A stretch of DNA of 55,701 nt from Bacillota bacterium (GTDB lineage Bacteria > Bacillota > Clostridia > Acetivibrionales > DTU013): contig JAEXNT010000037.1 of the NCBI GenBank assembly GCA_023439545.1, positions 1 through 55,701 of the forward strand. The letters are read 5' to 3'. Below, piece by piece: positions 8,428 to 16,745 of the stretch. The number at the start of each line of letters is the position of its first letter. The first letter of the stretch is position 1. The notes under the pieces are model-generated. The model was given only the letters and a program-made list of their open reading frames with translations, did not search any database and was not told the DNA's origin. The position numbers and the translations under genes are program-made.

Positions 8428-9808
8428 TTAGTTCAACTTGGTATCCAGCGTATTCCAGTAAGCCGGATCTTCCAGCCCGAGCCTCCATATCGCTACGCCC
8501 AGGAGATTGTTCCGGTTTACCAGATCGCACTTGTAACCGATACTGTTGTAATTCTCAAACCATATCGTATGCTTTACGCCGTTGGCATCCGTATACACGT
8601 AATATGGCGATTCCGACGGTATCCCATTGCACCGGACCGCCGTAAGTCGCTATCAGGTTATTTATCTGGTTCAGCGACAGCGCCTTGTTCCCCGCGCCCG
8701 ACCAATCATAGCCATAAGCCGCAAGGCCGAGCATGAGCTTATTGACCGGGATAACTGTCTTTGCAAAGTTTACCGTATCGTTCACCCACCCTATCGATGC
8801 TACCGGTCCGGCAGCCGTCCAGGTACCATGCTCGTCGTAGGTCATTATGATCACCTCGTCGGCTGTCTTGCCAAGCGCAGCGTAATCGTAGGCTCCATTC
8901 CAGGAATTTGTCGGAGAGTCGCTGGTTTTTGCCGGGACAGATACCGTAGTTAAATAACCCAGGGGCGACAGGGCATTTTTCACATTGGCAATGAATTGAG
9001 AATAATATGCCCTGTCTGTATAAGTAACGCTTTCAAAATCAATGTTCACGCCTTTATAGCCGTTTGCCTTGATCACATTGATAAGGTTGTTGATAAACGT
9101 CTGGCTTTTCGAAGAGCTCACAAGTATCGAATGCGCAATCGAACTGTCAAAATTGTTACTGATAAGGACCAGAGACTTTATGCCGTTGTTGTTGGCATAG
9201 CCTACCTGATCGGCGGGAGCCGCGCCGGTGATATTGCCGTTGCTGTCGGTAAGATAGTTCGCAGTCGCGATCTGGTCGATGGATTTCGCATTATTGACAA
9301 TCGAATTGTAAGAGGTCACATCAGTCGAATAGTTTTTCACCGTAAAACCCATAACGACCTTTGATGAAGGCGCCGGCGCGGGGGTTGGATCCGTCGTGGG
9401 AATTGGAGCAGTTACGGGACCCACCGCCGCGCTTTGTACCGGCATCCCTTTGCTTGGAGAGCCCCAGGCTGCCACCGGAGTGACCTGGACCCTGATATAG
9501 CGTCCCGCGTCACTGCTGCCCAGCTTATAAGTCTTTAAAGTCGCGCCGCTTATCGGATAATATGTACCGGACAATGAAGTCGAGTAGAGCCATTGATAGG
9601 TTGACGTTCCTTGCGGGACTCCGCCGGCGTCGTTATAAGTATAATTTCCCGTCAATGTCAGACCGGTCTCCGTCGACCCGCTGATATACACATTTGTGGC
9701 TGTTGGCGCGGCATAGGTCTTTTTCGCCGCGTAGGCGGGAATCACAACTGTTACAAAAATGATTAAAAAAGACAATGCAAAAACAACACAAGACCTGAAT
9801 TTGATCAT
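8428..9808 (-). pseudogene. Secreted GH18 (chitinase-like) protein, frameshifted near the C-terminus
   Basis: The N-terminus has a signal peptide (MIKFRSCVVFALSFLIIFV...AYA), then an Ig-like domain with TYQWLYS and GRYIRVQVTPVA, a Pro/Thr-rich linker, and a GH18 barrel whose catalytic motif is GVNIDFE. GH18 enzymes hydrolyse chitin or related N-acetylglucosamine polymers. The frame ends early at 8555, but after about 8627 the next frame continues the family: SPYYVYTDANGVKHTIWFEN, then LLGVAIWRLGLEDPAYWNTLD to a stop at 8428-8430. The IWRLG tryptophan is normally part of the active-site floor. A one-base insertion or two-base loss near GGGATACCG explains the break; whether it is real or a sequencing error cannot be told. 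AAGGAGG precedes the chosen ATG by 8 nt. Confidence 0.85.
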
Positions 9809-9831
9809 GTTTTTGGCCTCCTTATAATTCA

Positions 9832-9860
9832 ATTGTAACCAATTATGTTAACCTATACAA
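9832..9860 (-). promoter_or_regulatory. Promoter of the GH18 gene
   Basis: On the minus strand: TTGTAT (9855-9860), 17-bp spacer, TACAAT (about 9832-9837), ending some 23 nt before the ATG. The remainder up to 10063 shows no gene and no clear terminator for the uridine kinase. Confidence 0.55.
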
Positions 9861-10063
9861 TAATGAAATAGGCCTATTGCCTATGGTAAATTAATACTGC
9901 CCCCGGTATATGCCGGCTCACCATATGCAGCATACCCCTGGTTGCTTGCATTACCTGCCTTACCTGTTCCGGTTGAGGTCCATCCAAGCTTAACACACCT
10001 CTTGCCCGGAGAACTCATCCCCCGTTTTCAGTCTGAATCAGTAACCCCGGCGCAATTAAAAAT

Positions 10064-10690
10064 CTATTTCTCCCAGTTGTCTATAATGTTCTTTATCCTG
10101 TCCACCAGCATCGAAAAAGCGACGTTGTTCATTCCGCCTTCGGGAATAATGATGTCCGCCTTCTTTTTACTCGGTTCAATGAACGCCTCGTGCATGGGTT
10201 TTACCGTATTCAGGTATTGGTTGACCACGGAGTCCGGATTCCTGCCTCTTTCGTGTATATCCCGCATAAGCCTTCTGGCGAACCGGATATCGGCGTCTGT
10301 ATCGACATATACCTTGATATCCATCAGATCGGCCAGCTGCGGGTTTTCAAAAATCAGGATACCTTCCAGAATAATGACACGCTTCGGCTCTTCCCTGATG
10401 GTCTCTTTCAGCCGTCTATATTCGACAAAGGAATAGGTAGGCCGCTCTATGGGTTCAAAGCTCTTGAGCTGTTTCAGCTGCCCGATCAGCAGCTTCGAGT
10501 CAAAGGCGTCAGGATGGTCAAAATTCAAGAGTTTTCTCTCTTCATACGTAAGGCTGTCAAAAGAATTGTAGTAGAAATCCTGACACAGCAGAACTACATC
10601 GTCGCCAAAGGTATTTTTCAATCTCCTTGCAAGCGTAGTCTTGCCCGACCCCGTTCCTCCGGCTATTCCTATAAGTACGGCATTTTTCAT
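10064..10690 (-). CDS. udk: Uridine kinase
   Basis: 208 residues, the usual length. It phosphorylates uridine and cytidine to the monophosphates with ATP or GTP in pyrimidine salvage. The P-loop GGTGSGKTT is at residues 11-19; DFYY, NFDHPDAFD and RRLMRDIHERGR are the family's nucleoside-binding and lid segments. The ATG at 10688-10690 is chosen because GGAG lies 7 nt upstream; the frame remains open further upstream but lacks a ribosome binding site. It is monocistronic, with its own promoter at 10731-10759. A codBA salvage operon lies 23 kb away. Confidence 0.93.
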   Translation of the reverse strand: MKNAVLIGIAGGTGSGKTTLARRLKNTFGDDVVLLCQDFYYNSFDSLTYEERKLLNFDHPDAFDSKLLIGQLKQLKSFEPIERPTYSFVEYRRLKETIREEPKRVIILEGILIFENPQLADLMDIKVYVDTDADIRFARRLMRDIHERGRNPDSVVNQYLNTVKPMHEAFIEPSKKKADIIIPEGGMNNVAFSMLVDRIKNIIDNWEK

Positions 10691-10730
10691 GTCTGATCTC
10701 CGAATATTTATGTAATGTGCCTTCATAACG

Positions 10731-10759
10731 ATTATAGCATTGCTTTTACCCGTCCTCAA
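10731..10759 (-). promoter_or_regulatory. Promoter of udk
   Basis: On the minus strand: TTGAGG (10754-10759), 17-bp spacer, TATAAT (10731-10736). The -35 directly abuts the U tract of the GH5 terminator. Confidence 0.75.
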
Positions 10760-10788
10760 GAAAAAAGACCCGTCGGAATCCCGGCGGG
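10760..10788 (-). terminator. Terminator of the GH5 cellulase gene
   Basis: An 8-bp stem CCCGTCGG (10769-10776) / CCGGCGGG (10781-10788, one G-T pair) with a 4-nt loop, followed on the minus strand by TCTTTTTT. It lies 18 nt beyond the GH5 stop. Confidence 0.88.
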
Positions 10789-10806
10789 CCCTATGCTTTT
10801 AGATTG

Positions 10807-13146
10807 TTATCTGGTCTTGCTGAATTGCACATTGTCGATCGACATTTTACCGGCATAATCGCTCTGCACGTCTCCCACTATGATGACGATGTCGCGAAGG
10901 GCCGTATCCTTTGCCAGCACCTTGTTATCGTTGATTTTGTCGAGATCGAATGCCGCTTTGAAGAAATACTTGCCGTCCGGCGTCTTCTGCAAACCGGATA
11001 TTTTCGTCAGATCTATATCGCAGGTCTCGGTCGCCTGCGCCCAATAGCTGAGGGTTGGCGGCGCAAAGGCCAGGTTGATCGACAGGGATCCCTTGCTTGA
11101 GCGTGTCGGGTCCAGGTAGAAATCAAAGGTGAGATACTTTGCATCACCCCGCGTGGCATTGATATCGGGAAGCTTGAGTCTAGGAGCGGTAGCCCAGCCG
11201 TCTGTGGGCTTGACCTCGGGATATGAGGCATCCCAGGTAAGCGCGTTTGAGCCGTTTATCTGCTGGATCGTCAGTGCGGTCTTGACACCGGAGGGATCGT
11301 CCCAGAGCCATCCCTGGCGTGTCTTGTCCTCGAAGTCCGAGGGAAGGACGGCTTTCCCGAGCGGGTCATGCTTGACAGGCGCCTCCGCAACCGCACGGTT
11401 CCCGGATACCTTTATATTATCGATGGTTACGACATCCGAGTTCTGTGCTCCGATAAAAAGTATCATATTTGTCAGTTTGCTGTCATTTGCATCCTTCGCT
11501 ATGGCTTTCAGGTTGGAAGCGTCATCCGCAGTCAGCGTCATTACAGCTTTGTAGGTACCATCCTCCTGTTGCGTGAAATCGGCAGGTTTGACCTGGATTG
11601 CGCGTTTCGGGTTCGTCCAGCCGTGCTTCTCGCTCTGTGGAACGGCAGCGATGGATACGGTGTCCGGCTTGGCCATAATGATATCCATTGTAAGCTTCTC
11701 CGCACCCAGTGCGTCAACGCTGATCCCCGCGGTATCTGCGGAAATCCTTGCATTTGCCCAGTAGTTGGTTTCGGTGACATCGGTGCTTGTACCGAGGCCT
11801 GATATTTGGAGAGCCTTGCCGGCATTCTTCAGCCTGACGTCCTTTTTGGGACTGTCGCCGTTGATATCAAAGCCTTGGGTGGTGCCGTCGTCAAAGTTGA
11901 AAACGGATTCTTCGAAAAGTTTCTTTGGCGTGCGGTCGACAGGCTTGTATTCCTGACCCAGAATACGGCTCCTTACGTATTCACCCGAGACGCTCAGTTC
12001 GCCGGTTTCCCATTTCCGGTCCGTGCCAGGATCGAGGCTCGTCGCCGGCTGCCTGTTCAGTTCGAAGGGCAGGAAGGCTGCGGAGGTTTCGCCCTTGTTT
12101 GCCAGTGACCAATCGCACCAGCTTATGTTGTTTGCATTGAGGAAGCCGAGCCACTGGTCGGCCTCGGTCAGATAAGGCCCATTGTTGCCGGTTGCTTCAC
12201 TGGCGCCCCACTCGGATGCGAATACGGCAACGCCATGTTCCAGGGCATACCTGACGTTGCTCATGACATTGGACCTGTCGGTATCGTCCGCAGAGTATTT
12301 ATGTGTGCCTGTATAGAAATGGACGGTATAAATGATATTGGGGTCATTTATAGGGTCGTCCGCCGCAAGGTCGGCACGCTGGCTCCAGTTCGGGCTTCCC
12401 ATTATTATAAGGTTATTGTTGCCTCCTTCGCGGAGCATCTTTATTATAGGCTCGGCGTAGGCTTTTACCTTCTTCCAGCCTTCCGCGTCGTTTGTCACGC
12501 CAGGATCGTTGGTATTAGGCTCATTGGCCAGTTCATATATCAAATGGGGGTCATTCTTGTATTTGCCGGATATCTCTTTGAAGAAATCGTAGGCGCCCGC
12601 ATAAATATTGTCGTTGGGATCGCCTGGGGTCAACACATGCCAGTCCACTATAGCATACATGTCGTTCTTTATTGCCAGGTCGATGCCGTCGACAAGCTTC
12701 TGCTTGAGGCCGGGGTCCGTCGCATAGCCGCTCTCGGCCACGTAAAGGGCCAGTCGTATCACGTTGGCGTCCCAATCTTTGGAAAGCGCGGCAAAAGCAT
12801 TGTCATTGAGTATCTCGGGAAACCACTGCAGCCCATGGGTACTCATGCCGCGCAGCTGTACGGGATTGCCGTCCTTGTCGCACAGGGTCTTTATTCCGTT
12901 TTTATTAAGGACTTGAAGAGCGCCTGCAGCAGAGGGTTTTTTAACATTGGCATTGCCCGGGAGGCTGGCGGCTTCCTGCTCCGCCGATGCGAGGGCGGCC
13001 GGCGCCGCGGCGGCTGTTCCCGGAGTCTGGGTTGTCGTCGATGCGGCTTTATCCGTATTTGCCGGGGCGCATGCCGTGACAATGGTCAGAAGCAGTGCCA
13101 GTACGGTCAGAAATGCCAGCAAACGCTTACTTATAACTGGTTTCAC
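10807..13146 (-). CDS. Lipoprotein GH5 endoglucanase with CBM17- and CBM28-like modules
   Basis: 779 residues. A lipoprotein signal ends in IVTAC with Cys26 as the lipidated residue, followed by an Ala/Thr-rich linker to about 70. The GH5 catalytic domain spans about 75-400, with acid/base Glu209 in ELANEPN and nucleophile Glu312 in FASEWGAS. Two CBM17/CBM28-family modules follow, about 405-590 (VFNFDDGTTQGF) and 595-779 (SDFEDKTRQGW); such modules bind amorphous cellulose. It would cut beta-1,4-glucan chains while tethered to the outer membrane face. Related clostridial and Bacillus GH5-CBM17-CBM28 enzymes are usually secreted or S-layer-bound, so lipid anchoring is unusual. The GTG start (13144-13146) has AGGAGG 8 nt upstream. 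Confidence 0.92.
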   Translation of the reverse strand: MKPVISKRLLAFLTVLALLLTIVTACAPANTDKAASTTTQTPGTAAAAPAALASAEQEAASLPGNANVKKPSAAGALQVLNKNGIKTLCDKDGNPVQLRGMSTHGLQWFPEILNDNAFAALSKDWDANVIRLALYVAESGYATDPGLKQKLVDGIDLAIKNDMYAIVDWHVLTPGDPNDNIYAGAYDFFKEISGKYKNDPHLIYELANEPNTNDPGVTNDAEGWKKVKAYAEPIIKMLREGGNNNLIIMGSPNWSQRADLAADDPINDPNIIYTVHFYTGTHKYSADDTDRSNVMSNVRYALEHGVAVFASEWGASEATGNNGPYLTEADQWLGFLNANNISWCDWSLANKGETSAAFLPFELNRQPATSLDPGTDRKWETGELSVSGEYVRSRILGQEYKPVDRTPKKLFEESVFNFDDGTTQGFDINGDSPKKDVRLKNAGKALQISGLGTSTDVTETNYWANARISADTAGISVDALGAEKLTMDIIMAKPDTVSIAAVPQSEKHGWTNPKRAIQVKPADFTQQEDGTYKAVMTLTADDASNLKAIAKDANDSKLTNMILFIGAQNSDVVTIDNIKVSGNRAVAEAPVKHDPLGKAVLPSDFEDKTRQGWLWDDPSGVKTALTIQQINGSNALTWDASYPEVKPTDGWATAPRLKLPDINATRGDAKYLTFDFYLDPTRSSKGSLSINLAFAPPTLSYWAQATETCDIDLTKISGLQKTPDGKYFFKAAFDLDKINDNKVLAKDTALRDIVIIVGDVQSDYAGKMSIDNVQFSKTR

Positions 13147-13308
13147 TTTAAAGACCTCCTTGAATCTATGAGTTATCTCGATTGTCTTCTCTGGTTATTT
13201 ATTGTTTGTCGGTTTGTTGTTATCAGTTTTAATGTCGGCTTTTTGAGACGCGATCGGTTAAGTTTATATGATTGGCTTTAGTTCATAGATGCTTTGCAAA
13301 CTTTCTAA

Positions 13309-13337
13309 ATTATACCATATGGTCTTTTCAGATACAA
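13309..13337 (-). promoter_or_regulatory. Promoter of the GH5 cellulase gene
   Basis: On the minus strand: TTGTAT (13332-13337), 17-bp spacer, TATAAT (13309-13314). It predicts a 5' leader of about 155 nt (13147-13302) in which I see no terminator or known riboswitch. Confidence 0.75.
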
Positions 13338-13430
13338 TAATTTTGGCGATCGGATCCGGATCAATTTGCAATCAGCTTGGGGATTTTGCCTGAAACAGTT
13401 TGCCAAACACGCCAGCGACATATTTCGGGC

Positions 13431-13459
13431 TTGCAAAAGGCACGGCGCATGTATATAAT
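13431..13459 (+). promoter_or_regulatory. Promoter of the RFAP-synthase-like operon
   Basis: TTGCAA (13431-13436), 17-bp spacer, TATAAT (13454-13459). It is divergent from the GH5 promoter and about 330 nt upstream of the first gene, so the transcript has a long leader containing the two repeat features below. Confidence 0.72.
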
Positions 13460-13474
13460 TTATTTAATAATTCA

Positions 13475-13514
13475 CGGTAGAATATGGTAGCATGGTAGAA
13501 TGGAAGAATGGTAA
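13475..13514 (+). repeat. Five tandem copies of an 8-bp TGGTAG-type unit
   Basis: Successive octamers cggtagaa, tatggtag, catggtag, aatggaag and aatggtaa keep one phase over 40 bp. They lie in the leader about 15 nt after the promoter -10. No coding role is visible. Confidence 0.5.
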
Positions 13515-13602
13515 ACTGTATCAAAACACCGGGGTATTGCGGATTCCCGCATATCAGACCTCAACATACCTTTACTCTCCTTTTGCCATAAAACCGAGAT
13601 TT

Positions 13603-13739
13603 AGTTGTTAAAATATAACTTCCGTTATATTTTTCGAGGAACTGCACTAACCAGGCTGCATGGGCGAGCAGCATACGCAGTATGCGACCAGCCCGTTCCG
13701 TTCCTCAAAAAACAACCGGAAGTAATATTTTAGCCAACT
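13603..13739. repeat. 137-bp long imperfect inverted repeat in the operon leader
   Basis: The left arm 13603-13642 (AGTTGTTAAAATATAACTTCCG... to GAGGAAC) is mirrored by 13700-13739 (GTTCCTC... to CTAAAATATT-type complement ending AACT). The arms pair over about 40 bp with few mismatches. Inside sits a second tier: GGGC (13662-13665)/GCCC (13691-13694) around GCATAC (13671-13676)/GTATGC (13680-13685). As DNA it could extrude a cruciform or be a MITE; as RNA it is a stable rod ending 57 nt before the start codon. No U tract follows, so it is not a terminator. Confidence 0.7.
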
Positions 13740-13795
13740 CTTAGTAATGTAGAACGGCAGTCCGGCAGTATGCTAAATTAAAAGGAGGGGTCAAA

Positions 13796-15016
13796 ATGTC
13801 TGAACCTGCATTATCGCAGCGTCCTGCAAAGCAAAAGATCACGATCAATATCAACGGCAGTCTGATCGACCGCGTCACAACGGTATTGGAGGAATTCGAA
13901 CCCGGTCAGAGGGAATTCATAATCCCGCTTGAAAAGTTCGGAGTCGCTCCGAGGACAGTAAGGGAGGTAACGGAGAGAGAAGTCGATATTACCGTTCCCG
14001 CACGTCTGCATCCCACAGTTCTGGATATGAACCGGTTCAATCTGAACCGCGCGGGCGGAGGGGGAGTCGGTATCGCGATAGGGGTTTATTTTCATGCGCA
14101 TGTCAAAGCAACAAAAAAACCGGAGATCGTTGTCAAGGGCGAAAGAACTCTGATCATGGAGCATTTTGCCCATGTTTTCAAAAAGCTGACGAATTATCCG
14201 GGAGGCTTTGAGATCGAGCTTTACGACCATAAAAGAAGGCATGTGGGCATGGGTTCCACCGCAGGCTCAATGTGCGCGGCTTGTATAGGAATAAACGAAG
14301 TGTTGGGAAATCCGTTCACAGGTCGTGAACTTAGAAGGATTCTCGGATATCATTCCTGTGAAGAGAGCGCAACCGGGAACGGATATCTGATCCCTGCATT
14401 TGAAACGGGCATCGGCGCAATGGCAAGCGTCAATGGAGGCTTCGTGCTTGGAACAGACGACCTTGAGCTGGTTTACAGGGTGGATCTGCCCAATACGAAG
14501 GTTATAGTGCTGATACCCGATGTGCCCAGCCTTTCGGATGAATTCACAGGAACCGATACGGCCGCTGAATCAGAGGCGGAGCTCTTGATGAACAGAGGAA
14601 GGTATCTGGATAATATACAGGCGGGAGTAAAGGCGCAGCTTGTATTGATGAGTCTGCTGCCCGCAATGATCAAGAGGGATCTGAAGGGCATGGGCGACGC
14701 CATGTTCGATATTTCCTTCCTGGGCTCGAAGCGGGCGGAGTGCGAATCGCACGGTTCCTTCGGCGGACCGATATACAATTATATCACCACCTTCAGGGAG
14801 ATCGGCGCGGAAATAGCTGGCATGAGCTCCGTCGGACCCACGATATTCGCATTGACACAGAAGCAGGACGTATATGACAGGATTTTAAAATACCTGCGCT
14901 CTAAAAATATACCCGAAAGCCGCATCATCGAGACTTTTGTCGACAACGTAGGCGGGAAATTGATTGAAAACGGAGTAGAAAGGGCATTTCAAAGTGAAAG
15001 CTGGTTACAGGGTTAA
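13796..15016 (+). CDS. Beta-RFAP synthase-like GHMP-fold protein
   Basis: 406 residues of the GHMP-kinase superfamily, closest in motifs to beta-ribofuranosylaminobenzene 5'-phosphate synthase: PARLHPTVLDM at residues 68-78, the Gly-rich AGGGGVGIAIG at 87-97, and GMGSTAGS at 151-158. RFAP synthase joins PRPP to a p-substituted benzoate with loss of CO2 and PPi, giving a C-riboside in methanopterin synthesis. Bacterial homologues are known from C-nucleoside antibiotic pathways. The substrate here is unknown, and true kinase activity cannot be excluded. AGGAGGGG lies 5 nt upstream of the ATG. First gene of a tight four-gene operon; its end overlaps the next start by 23 nt. Confidence 0.75.
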   Translation: MSEPALSQRPAKQKITININGSLIDRVTTVLEEFEPGQREFIIPLEKFGVAPRTVREVTEREVDITVPARLHPTVLDMNRFNLNRAGGGGVGIAIGVYFHAHVKATKKPEIVVKGERTLIMEHFAHVFKKLTNYPGGFEIELYDHKRRHVGMGSTAGSMCAACIGINEVLGNPFTGRELRRILGYHSCEESATGNGYLIPAFETGIGAMASVNGGFVLGTDDLELVYRVDLPNTKVIVLIPDVPSLSDEFTGTDTAAESEAELLMNRGRYLDNIQAGVKAQLVLMSLLPAMIKRDLKGMGDAMFDISFLGSKRAECESHGSFGGPIYNYITTFREIGAEIAGMSSVGPTIFALTQKQDVYDRILKYLRSKNIPESRIIETFVDNVGGKLIENGVERAFQSESWLQG

Positions 15017-15698
15017 GATCTGCGGTACGACAAATATGGAAGACGCTTTAATGGCGGCCGGGGCAGGCGCCGATTACTTCGGCGTGGTGATAGAGGTGGA
15101 TTTTTCGCCGCGCTCTTTGACTGTTGAAGAAGCCGCAGAATTGTTCTCTTCTCCCCCTATCCCTGCGGTGGCGCTCGTTTTTCATATGGGCGAGGAAAGG
15201 CTGCGCTATCTTATTCAAACACTCAAGCCGCATGCCGTACAGTTCCTGAGCCAGGAGGCGCCCGAGCTGATAAGCAGGCTTAAGCTTGATTATCCCTGGG
15301 TCGAAATGTGGCAATCTCTACATTTGCCCCAAGCCGGCAGAAATGTGGACCTGGCCGGTATAAAAAAATCGATCTCGGATTATCTGGCGGCGGGAGTCGA
15401 TCTGCTGCTTTACGATACCGTCGCGACGGTAAACGGCAGGCAGAAATACGGCGGAACGGGATTATGCTCGGACTGGGGCGCGGTCAGGAGTATTATGAAG
15501 GAAATAAAGGCCGGAGTACCTGTGCTTCTGGCAGGAGGAATCAATCCGGGCAACGCCGCAGCCGCGCTGGCTGAGGTGGATCCCGACGGACTCGATCTAT
15601 GCTCGGGCGTCGAGTCCGTTCCCGGGAAAAAGGACAATAACAAGGTCACAGCGTTAATGGATGCGGTAAGGAGCATCGAAAGGAAGGGAAAAGCATAA
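14994..15698 (+). CDS. TrpF-like phosphoribosylanthranilate isomerase homologue
   Basis: A 234-residue TIM barrel. TrpF performs an Amadori rearrangement on N-(5-phosphoribosyl)anthranilate. Family marks: VKICGTT (catalytic Cys10), FSPRSLT at 37-43, the general-acid Asp141 in LLLYDTVA followed by YGGTG, LLAGGINPGN, and DLCSGVESVPGKKD near the C-terminus. Both catalytic residues are present, so an Amadori-type isomerase is likely. No trp gene is nearby, and the partner is an RFAP-synthase-like protein, so a different aminoriboside substrate is plausible. GTG start at 14994 inside the preceding gene; the stop TAA shares its last A with the ATG of the next gene. Confidence 0.82.
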   Translation: MKAGYRVKICGTTNMEDALMAAGAGADYFGVVIEVDFSPRSLTVEEAAELFSSPPIPAVALVFHMGEERLRYLIQTLKPHAVQFLSQEAPELISRLKLDYPWVEMWQSLHLPQAGRNVDLAGIKKSISDYLAAGVDLLLYDTVATVNGRQKYGGTGLCSDWGAVRSIMKEIKAGVPVLLAGGINPGNAAAALAEVDPDGLDLCSGVESVPGKKDNNKVTALMDAVRSIERKGKA

Positions 15699-16729
15699 TG
15701 AAAGCAGCGGTGGTTTACGGCAAGGATGATATAAGAATAGAACAATATCCGACCCCAAAGGCCGATGCGGGAGATATAGTAGTCAAAACATCCGTATCGG
15801 GAATATGTGCAACGGACGTCAAGACCCTGCTCGGACAGGGGTTGCCCAAAAACCTGCCCGCAATTCTCGGGCATGAAGTGGTGGGAGAGGTCTATGAACT
15901 CGGCGAAGGGACGACAGGTTTCAGCGTAGGCGACAGGGTCGCGGTCTACCCCATCGCGGTCTGCGGAGAATGTTATTTCTGCAGAAACGGCCGTCACAAT
16001 CTTTGTACAAAGGAGTTCGGACTGGGCCATGGGATTGACGGCGGGTTTGCCGAATACGTAAGGATACCGCGGCAGATCGTTAAAATAGGCGGCGTATTGC
16101 CGTTACCTGCAGGTTTGTCCTACGAAAAAGCAGTTCTTTCGGAACCCCTGTCCTGCGGATTGGCGGCATTGAGAGCCAATAGAGTCAAACCGGGCGATAC
16201 TGTGCTGATTATCGGCTCCGGTCCTATGGGCCTGATCCATTTGAAGGTATCCAAGTGGGCAGGCGCCAGAGTGATCATGTCCGATCTGATAGATAGAAGA
16301 TTGGATATCGCGGCAAAAATGGGCGCCGACCATTGCATAAACGTTTCGCAGACGAACCTTGAAGAGGAAGTGAAGAGACTGACGGGAGGAAACGGAGCGG
16401 AGGTCGTAATCACCTCTCTGGGAATCCCGAAGGTAATCGAAGAGAGTCTGAAGCTGGTCCGCAACGGCGGCGTATTCAACATCTTCGGCGGTCCGCCTGC
16501 AAATCAGCCTATTACGATAGATCCCCGGTTTGTACATTATGGGGAAATCAATATAACCGGTTCCTTCGCCTCCACTCCCGATGATTTCAGCAAAGCTCTT
16601 GAACTGATAGCCAACGGTGAAATCGAAGTGGAGGACATGATCTCGGACCGGTTTTCTCTCGACAATATGCTGGATGCGGTGGAAAGAGCCAAGAAACAGG
16701 ATATGATAAAGGGCTTGGTTATTATATAA
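15698..16729 (+). CDS. Zinc-dependent medium-chain alcohol/polyol dehydrogenase
   Basis: 343 residues of the sorbitol/threonine dehydrogenase branch of MDR enzymes. Catalytic zinc ligands: Cys37 (GICATD), His59-Glu60 (GHEVVGE). Structural zinc: Cys89, Cys92, Cys95 and Cys103. The Rossmann motif is IGSGPMG near 168-174 followed by Asp in IMSDLIDRR, which favours NAD(H). It oxidises or reduces a hydroxyl/keto group on a polyol or phosphosugar. The 1-bp stop/start overlap with the TrpF-like gene implies translational coupling. The exact substrate is not readable. Confidence 0.85.
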   Translation: MKAAVVYGKDDIRIEQYPTPKADAGDIVVKTSVSGICATDVKTLLGQGLPKNLPAILGHEVVGEVYELGEGTTGFSVGDRVAVYPIAVCGECYFCRNGRHNLCTKEFGLGHGIDGGFAEYVRIPRQIVKIGGVLPLPAGLSYEKAVLSEPLSCGLAALRANRVKPGDTVLIIGSGPMGLIHLKVSKWAGARVIMSDLIDRRLDIAAKMGADHCINVSQTNLEEEVKRLTGGNGAEVVITSLGIPKVIEESLKLVRNGGVFNIFGGPPANQPITIDPRFVHYGEINITGSFASTPDDFSKALELIANGEIEVEDMISDRFSLDNMLDAVERAKKQDMIKGLVII

Positions 16730-16745
16730 GATAAGAGGTGTTTTC

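Noticed and set aside
13603..13739. Long inverted repeat as a rho-independent terminator
   Set aside because: No U tract follows either arm and a strong ribosome binding site and gene lie just downstream.
14994..15698. TrpF-like gene as evidence of a tryptophan operon
   Set aside because: No other trp gene is adjacent and the operon partners are unrelated to tryptophan synthesis.
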